From Bacillota bacterium (GTDB taxonomy: Bacteria > Bacillota > Clostridia > Christensenellales > SZUA-584), in contig JAEXTV010000028.1 in NCBI GenBank assembly GCA_023406895.1, positions 62,001-126,000 of the forward strand: a DNA stretch of 64,000 bases, given 5' to 3'. Every line of letters starts with the position of its first letter. Position 1 is the stretch's first letter. The translations under genes and the position numbers were made by a program. Shown piece by piece: positions 59,781-64,000 of this stretch. The notes under the pieces were generated by a model. It ran no database searches, was not told the DNA's origin, and saw only the letters and a list, made by a program, of their open reading frames with translations.

Positions 59781-61602
59781 TACTATTGACATCAATGAGT
59801 TCCTGTTCAGTGAATTTTATTATTTGGCCGTCTTTAAATCCTTTTTCTGCTGTAAACTTAGTTGCTTTCTCAACAACTTCTCCATTGTCCGCCTCGGTAT
59901 TGTAGATAAGTTTAATACTCGTCATATCCTTCTCGTTGTAGACGTATACCGATACATGATCTACATAAATGCTCTGAACATTACTTTCAGTATTAAGCCC
60001 GATACTTTTAAGTTGTCCCTTTAATATAACCCCGCCGTCCGCGTCGTAATAAAGCTCTTTGGTAAAATACACATCTGTCTTTGCTGGAGAAAAGACCGTT
60101 TGCTCATCTCCGCTTGGTTCTGCCGACGCTTCTTCTCCGTAAAGTGATTCTTTATAGGCGTTGATATCCTGCGTATTAATCTTACGGCCTGCATAGGTTG
60201 CAAATAAATCGCCGTGCGGAAGCGCATAGAACTGCGTGCTGTTATCATAAACCAGCAGATTGCTGTCATTCATTTCATCATAAAAACCGTCTTCTATTGC
60301 GTCCACATAAACTTCCCGGGAAACGACCGCATGCGGATACAGTGCATTGAAGAGTCCTTGCATCGAACATATATTGACAGTCAGTATTGGCAAGCCGATG
60401 ATGATGCACAGAACAAAAACTGGCGTTTTCTTCTTAATGGCATTCGCAATCAATGAAAACAGCCCGGCCGTAATAAGCGCCATTCCCAGCCATTCGGCAT
60501 ATACAGGCAAATGGCCGATGCCATAGTCAATCTCACTCTGATACCTAGACGAAACCGAAATCAATAAACAAGGGACAATCACAAAAACACTGCCAATCAG
60601 TATCGTCAGCAAATTCGATTTATTGCTTTCCTGATCTTCTTTCTTTTTCATTCGAAATACAATCATATACGACATGAAGGCGAATATGGGCAGGCATATA
60701 AGCTGTCTCCAGTTAAAGAAGATGAGCGCACCGCTTATATTCTCTCTGCCAAAATACACTTGGGACAGAGGCACCGCGGCGCTGAACTGTTTCACAAATG
60801 TACTGAAAACCGCGTTCATATCGCTCAGGTGAACTTCCACGCCCCCATAGGCCGACGTGTCGGCGGTCATCCTCGCATACACGTTGACCAAAAAGATCAG
60901 CAAAAATACCGTCAGCTGCGGGATAATGGCTCTTAATCGTGACCAGAAGCTTCTGTCTTTTCTGAATAACGCGATCAATATGACTGCAAAAATAAACATA
61001 AAGCCAACTTCGTATAACAGCATGGCACACGCCATAAAAACGGCGCTCGATACGACATATCTTTTTTTCTGTTTCTCAAAGTAGGAAATGGTGCATATCA
61101 GAGAAAGCAACCCGAACAGCATGACGCTTTGAACAAGCCCATGGAACGAGTAGAGCGCATTGAATGAAATAAACGCGATTTGAAAGAAAATCGGTATGAC
61201 CAGCATGACGAACAGTTTGAGCCTCTTGGCGTGCGTGATTTTTTCTACAAGAACACCGCAGAGCCAAATGTTAGCCAGCGTGAGCAAAACGATGTACAGC
61301 TTATAATAGAAGCTCATATTGGCGGTTAAGGCGAGCGCATCGAAAAGCAATGTTATAAACGGCCCGAGCGGGAAAACCCTCCCGCTAACGAACCAGGAGT
61401 ACTCATTCTCCGCAATTAAGTTCCAAACGCTAACTCCTCTGTTCACGGAAGCGCCATGCGCCAGAGCATTAAATACATCGTCATTCACAAAACCGGATTT
61501 AAGAATAGGATACAAATATACAAATGCAAACACCATGATGATAAATTCGTATTTATACCGGTTAAGAAAATTCAGAAAGCATTTTATCGTCTTTTGATGC
61601 AC
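59767..61602 (-). CDS. Polytopic membrane protein, probable GT-C-type glycosyltransferase (paralogue 2)
   Basis: 611 residues, about 11 TM segments and an extracellular C-terminal domain. First loop GFVNDDVFNALAHG has the acidic pair; MLLYEVGFMFIF and the final YVDHVSVYVYNEKDMTSIKL are shared with paralogue 1. GTG at 61602 follows GGAGGGAAAGAA. It is followed by the YfhO relic after 20 bp. Both paralogues probably act with YfhO on the same glycan. Confidence 0.7.
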   Translation of the reverse strand: MHQKTIKCFLNFLNRYKYEFIIMVFAFVYLYPILKSGFVNDDVFNALAHGASVNRGVSVWNLIAENEYSWFVSGRVFPLGPFITLLFDALALTANMSFYYKLYIVLLTLANIWLCGVLVEKITHAKRLKLFVMLVIPIFFQIAFISFNALYSFHGLVQSVMLFGLLSLICTISYFEKQKKRYVVSSAVFMACAMLLYEVGFMFIFAVILIALFRKDRSFWSRLRAIIPQLTVFLLIFLVNVYARMTADTSAYGGVEVHLSDMNAVFSTFVKQFSAAVPLSQVYFGRENISGALIFFNWRQLICLPIFAFMSYMIVFRMKKKEDQESNKSNLLTILIGSVFVIVPCLLISVSSRYQSEIDYGIGHLPVYAEWLGMALITAGLFSLIANAIKKKTPVFVLCIIIGLPILTVNICSMQGLFNALYPHAVVSREVYVDAIEDGFYDEMNDSNLLVYDNSTQFYALPHGDLFATYAGRKINTQDINAYKESLYGEEASAEPSGDEQTVFSPAKTDVYFTKELYYDADGGVILKGQLKSIGLNTESNVQSIYVDHVSVYVYNEKDMTSIKLIYNTEADNGEVVEKATKFTAEKGFKDGQIIKFTEQELIDVNSIRMG

Positions 61603-61677
61603 TTCTTTCCCTCCAAATACACTGACTTAGTTGAACCCAAAATAAAATAATAAACAGACATAATAAACCGTCAGCTT

Positions 61678-62595
61678 TTAAAGCTGTGAATCTCTCTGAG
61701 ATACGACCTTCTCGATGCCAGCCTTAAACGGCATGGCTGGCTTCCAGCCGACATCGCTCGTCAGCTCCTCAATATCCGCCTGCAGGTGCATCACCTGCTT
61801 TTCTGAATATGGGATGGCTCCCATGGCAATCTTTGCGCCGGGTGCCACCACATCTCGAATATCAAATATATATTCGGCCAATGGCCTTGCTTCACCGTTA
61901 CCGACCACGTAGGTTTTCCCGTCAATACCCCGCTCTCCCAGAAGGTGAAAAGCGCTGGCCGCGTCCTCGCTGTAAAGGTAGTCCCACATTTGTTCTCCCT
62001 TGGTAAACTCGGGGATTTGACCTGTTTTGAGTTTGTTGATCGTTGCCATCACCATGCTTCCATCACCGTCATATGGGCCGTAAACGCTGAGTATTCTGGT
62101 CCAAATATGCTTCATCCCCAGCTGATGGGCGTACTCTCTTGTCATCAAACCGGCAACAAGTTTGCCCATGCCATATCCATTTTCGGGAGATGTGGGCGTC
62201 ATGGCCGAAAGTTTGCCTTCCACTCTGCCGTATTCAGCCTGAGATCCTGCGCCGACAAACGTATGGCAACCGAAGCGGGAAGCCGCCCCGACCGCGTCTA
62301 AAGCGTATTTCACATTCTGGTTCTGCAAATACATATCATTACGGGCCGATCCAACGGTTCCGTCCCACGCAAAATGATAAAAAACGTCGTAGGTTTTGCC
62401 TGTTGTGTTTTCTGTAGTCGATAACTGCGCCAAAGAAAAGTCTGCCACCGTGACAAGAGGATGGTCAGGCAATCTGTCTCTGCGTTTCGAATCACCACGA
62501 CAAAATACCAAAACTTCTATCTCTTTTGCAACGAGCTGCTTAATCAGCGCCATGCCAATGGCACCTGTCGCCCCAGTAATAATCGCTCTTTTCAT
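61678..62595 (-). CDS. NAD-dependent epimerase/dehydratase (extended SDR)
   Basis: 305 residues, cytoplasmic nucleotide-sugar enzyme. Rossmann glycine motif TGATGAIG (7-14), catalytic Tyr141 and Lys145 (ENGYGMGKL), and the Ser/Thr position in VGAGSQAEYG. Product not predictable from sequence: 4-epimerase, reductase and dehydratase are all possible. ATG follows GGTGAAAT. It is 75 bp upstream of the 611-residue gene. Confidence 0.9.
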   Translation of the reverse strand: MKRAIITGATGAIGMALIKQLVAKEIEVLVFCRGDSKRRDRLPDHPLVTVADFSLAQLSTTENTTGKTYDVFYHFAWDGTVGSARNDMYLQNQNVKYALDAVGAASRFGCHTFVGAGSQAEYGRVEGKLSAMTPTSPENGYGMGKLVAGLMTREYAHQLGMKHIWTRILSVYGPYDGDGSMVMATINKLKTGQIPEFTKGEQMWDYLYSEDAASAFHLLGERGIDGKTYVVGNGEARPLAEYIFDIRDVVAPGAKIAMGAIPYSEKQVMHLQADIEELTSDVGWKPAMPFKAGIEKVVSQRDSQL

Positions 62596-62659
62596 ATTTC
62601 ACCCGTATATTTTAAATAATAGAATTCAACTGCAATGGCTTTCTGTCATCAGAACCCTT

Positions 62660-63198
62660 TTAGAACCTGGTCATTAATCTGAAACCCATATCCTTAAGAT
62701 ACGCAACAAAGGACATTCTAATTTGCTCCGCACCAATATGGCCATGTATCATATCACCGATCATAACCGCTTCCTGCAGATCTGAGATGCTGTACTTTTC
62801 AACGTTTTAAGCTATGATGTCACCTATCTCACGTCGGTATGAATCTCTCGGAGTTGATTTCTTAAATGTCATTAGCTATTCCGAGATGCTCTGCTATATC
62901 GTGCGAAATTTGCTCATTGCGAAGCCTCGACAGCACCTTGCGAATACCTTTATACAAATCGCGTTGATATTCGCTTTGCTTGTCGATTTACTTCCGGAGA
63001 ATTATCACAGCTTTACCAGTGCTTTCGTGAGGGAATTGTAACAGGCCTTGAAATGTCGCTGCCAACGGTGACCGATAAATTGCCTAAGTTTGGAGTCCTC
63101 CACGTTTTCAATACCCATTTGTTCCAGCGCAAATTGGGCGGAAGTTATGAATCCAGTATCTGAATCCACAACAGTCCCGTCCAATTCTATACCAGCAT
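62660..63198 (-). pseudogene. Decayed HAD-superfamily phosphatase (HAD-IA, Gph/PpaX-like)
   Basis: Pieces of one protein can be read on the minus strand in changing frames. They are IELDGTVVDSDTGFITSAQF and MGIENVEDSKLRQFIGH (motif I and cap start), LYKGIRKVLSRLRNE (VYPGIxEVLxxL-like), HDIAEHLGIAND, and LQEAVMIGDMIHGHIGAEQI (motif IV). Stops and frameshifts separate them and the core Rossmann segment is missing. The gene began 12 bp after the ThDP enzyme gene, so it was once part of the operon. Explains the 614-bp gap. Confidence 0.8.
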
Positions 63199-63209
63199 AT
63201 CCACCGCCC

Positions 63210-64000
63210 CTACTCTTCTACAAATAAGGGAATGATCATATTTTTGAGCATTTCTTCTTCAGGCAACGGAGGATTCATGTATTCCAATGGTTTTGACTCC
63301 ATTTGTCCGTCTTTTCTCTTGTAAGAGACCTGCTTGGGAATTGCCGTAACCTCAATGGGCGTCTTGACTTCGCAGATAACAGGGCCTTGCATGTTAAAGG
63401 CTTCCTGAACCTTATCATCGAGTTCGCTGTTAGACTGTATGACCATACTCTTCAGGCCAAAGGCCTTTGCAACTTCTGCGATACTGGGCAGCGACAAGTT
63501 CGACTCTTCAGTGCACGCAACAAGATGGCCATTAAACAGGTTTGATTGCGTGGCTTTGATCGCGCCATACCCCTTGTTGCTAAGCACGAACAACTTGATC
63601 GGAAGCGAAAGCCGGCGAATCGTTTCCAGTTCCTGAACATTCATCATGAAACCGCCGTCCCCATTGACCCCCACAGTCATCTTGCCTCCGCTTGCCAGGC
63701 ATGCCCCGATCGTTGAGGGAAGGCCATATCCCATGGATGCAAGGCCTTTTGTGCTAAATACACGCTGTCCCTTCTTTACGCGAAATGTTTGCATAGAAAT
63801 ATCAATGCAACTTCCGGAACTTCCGGAAACATAAATGTCACCCGGAGACATATGCTTTGAAATTACTTCCAAAAGGCAATATGTATTCACGAGCTTTTCC
63901 TGATGCCAATACTCTTCTTTAACTATCGGATACTGTTGCTTCATTTTCCGGCAGTAAGATAACCAGTCGTGACGATCTTTCACAATCACTTTGTCTCTGT
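63210..64000 (-). CDS. ThDP-dependent enzyme, acetolactate-synthase-like, C-terminal part
   Basis: At least 263 residues; the N-terminal ThDP domain and central domain lie beyond the right edge. The visible part is the C-terminal pyrophosphate-binding domain with GDGGFMMNVQELETIRRL, the ThDP/Mg motif GDG...N ending at LSNKGYGAIKATQ, and STKGLASMGYGLPSTIGACL. In surface-glycan clusters such enzymes make branched-chain or keto-sugar building blocks; that use here is inferred from the neighbours. Confidence 0.85.
   Translation of the reverse strand, partial: RDKVIVKDRHDWLSYCRKMKQQYPIVKEEYWHQEKLVNTYCLLEVISKHMSPGDIYVSGSSGSCIDISMQTFRVKKGQRVFSTKGLASMGYGLPSTIGACLASGGKMTVGVNGDGGFMMNVQELETIRRLSLPIKLFVLSNKGYGAIKATQSNLFNGHLVACTEESNLSLPSIAEVAKAFGLKSMVIQSNSELDDKVQEAFNMQGPVICEVKTPIEVTAIPKQVSYKRKDGQMESKPLEYMNPPLPEEEMLKNMIIPLFVEE

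Noticed and set aside
62814..63041. 75-residue plus-strand open frame
   Set aside because: It is antisense to the HAD pseudogene, whose motifs explain this stretch better.

Overview
The window looks like a chromosomal segment of a Gram-positive, Clostridia-like member of the Bacillota. This rests on strong GGAGG-type ribosome binding sites with ATG, GTG and TTG starts, lipobox solute-binding lipoproteins, a LacI-controlled glycosidase/ABC locus, a GPH sugar symporter and tightly overlapping operons. The placement is an inference from gene style; there is no rRNA or other marker gene here.

Layout. (1) 1-9.1 kb, sugar use: on the minus strand a LacI regulator with its own palindromic operator, a GH3 glycosidase, a sugar-binding lipoprotein and a permease cut by the window edge; on the plus strand a GH1 glycosidase followed by a GPH-type symporter. 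(2) 9.2-9.9 kb: deoC. (3) 10.0-32.8 kb: an 11-gene minus-strand locus that is the highlight of the window. It holds a complete F1-ATPase-like set in the canonical F-ATPase order (c, b-delta fusion, alpha, gamma, beta, epsilon) without subunit a. It is embedded among single-pass surface proteins of 1856, 523, 249 and 3065 residues plus a 5-TM protein. Catalytic residues of the F1 head look intact, but the c-like subunit has Ser where the ion-binding carboxylate should be. The simplest reading is a non-ion-pumping rotary or mechanochemical ATPase coupled to giant extracellular proteins. It is analogous in concept to the F1-like/X0 ATPases of mycoplasmas but sits in a different host and with different partners. 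One consensus promoter at 32973-33001 probably drives the locus. (4) 33.1-35.6 kb: a divergently transcribed HD-GYP protein, a coiled-coil lipoprotein and a small membrane protein. (5) 35.6-36.45 kb: an array of seven imperfect palindromic repeats. (6) 36.5-39.3 kb: a TauABC/SsuABC-type transporter. (7) 39.4-64 kb: a large minus-strand surface-polysaccharide cluster. It has a Wzm/Wzt exporter, five GT4 glycosyltransferases and a sugar aminotransferase/acetyltransferase pair (4-acetamido sugar). It also has an MBOAT/SGNH O-acetylation pair, YfhO and two GT-C-like membrane proteins, an epimerase and a partial ThDP enzyme. Three decayed genes (YfhO start, GtrB end, HAD phosphatase) mark rearrangement in its upstream part.

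How it fits together: the window combines plant or host glycan uptake, a modified cell-surface polysaccharide, and a probable energised surface machine. The machine's divergent neighbour is a c-di-GMP phosphodiesterase-type protein, which hints at control linked to surface behaviour. Function assignments outside conserved motifs are inference.
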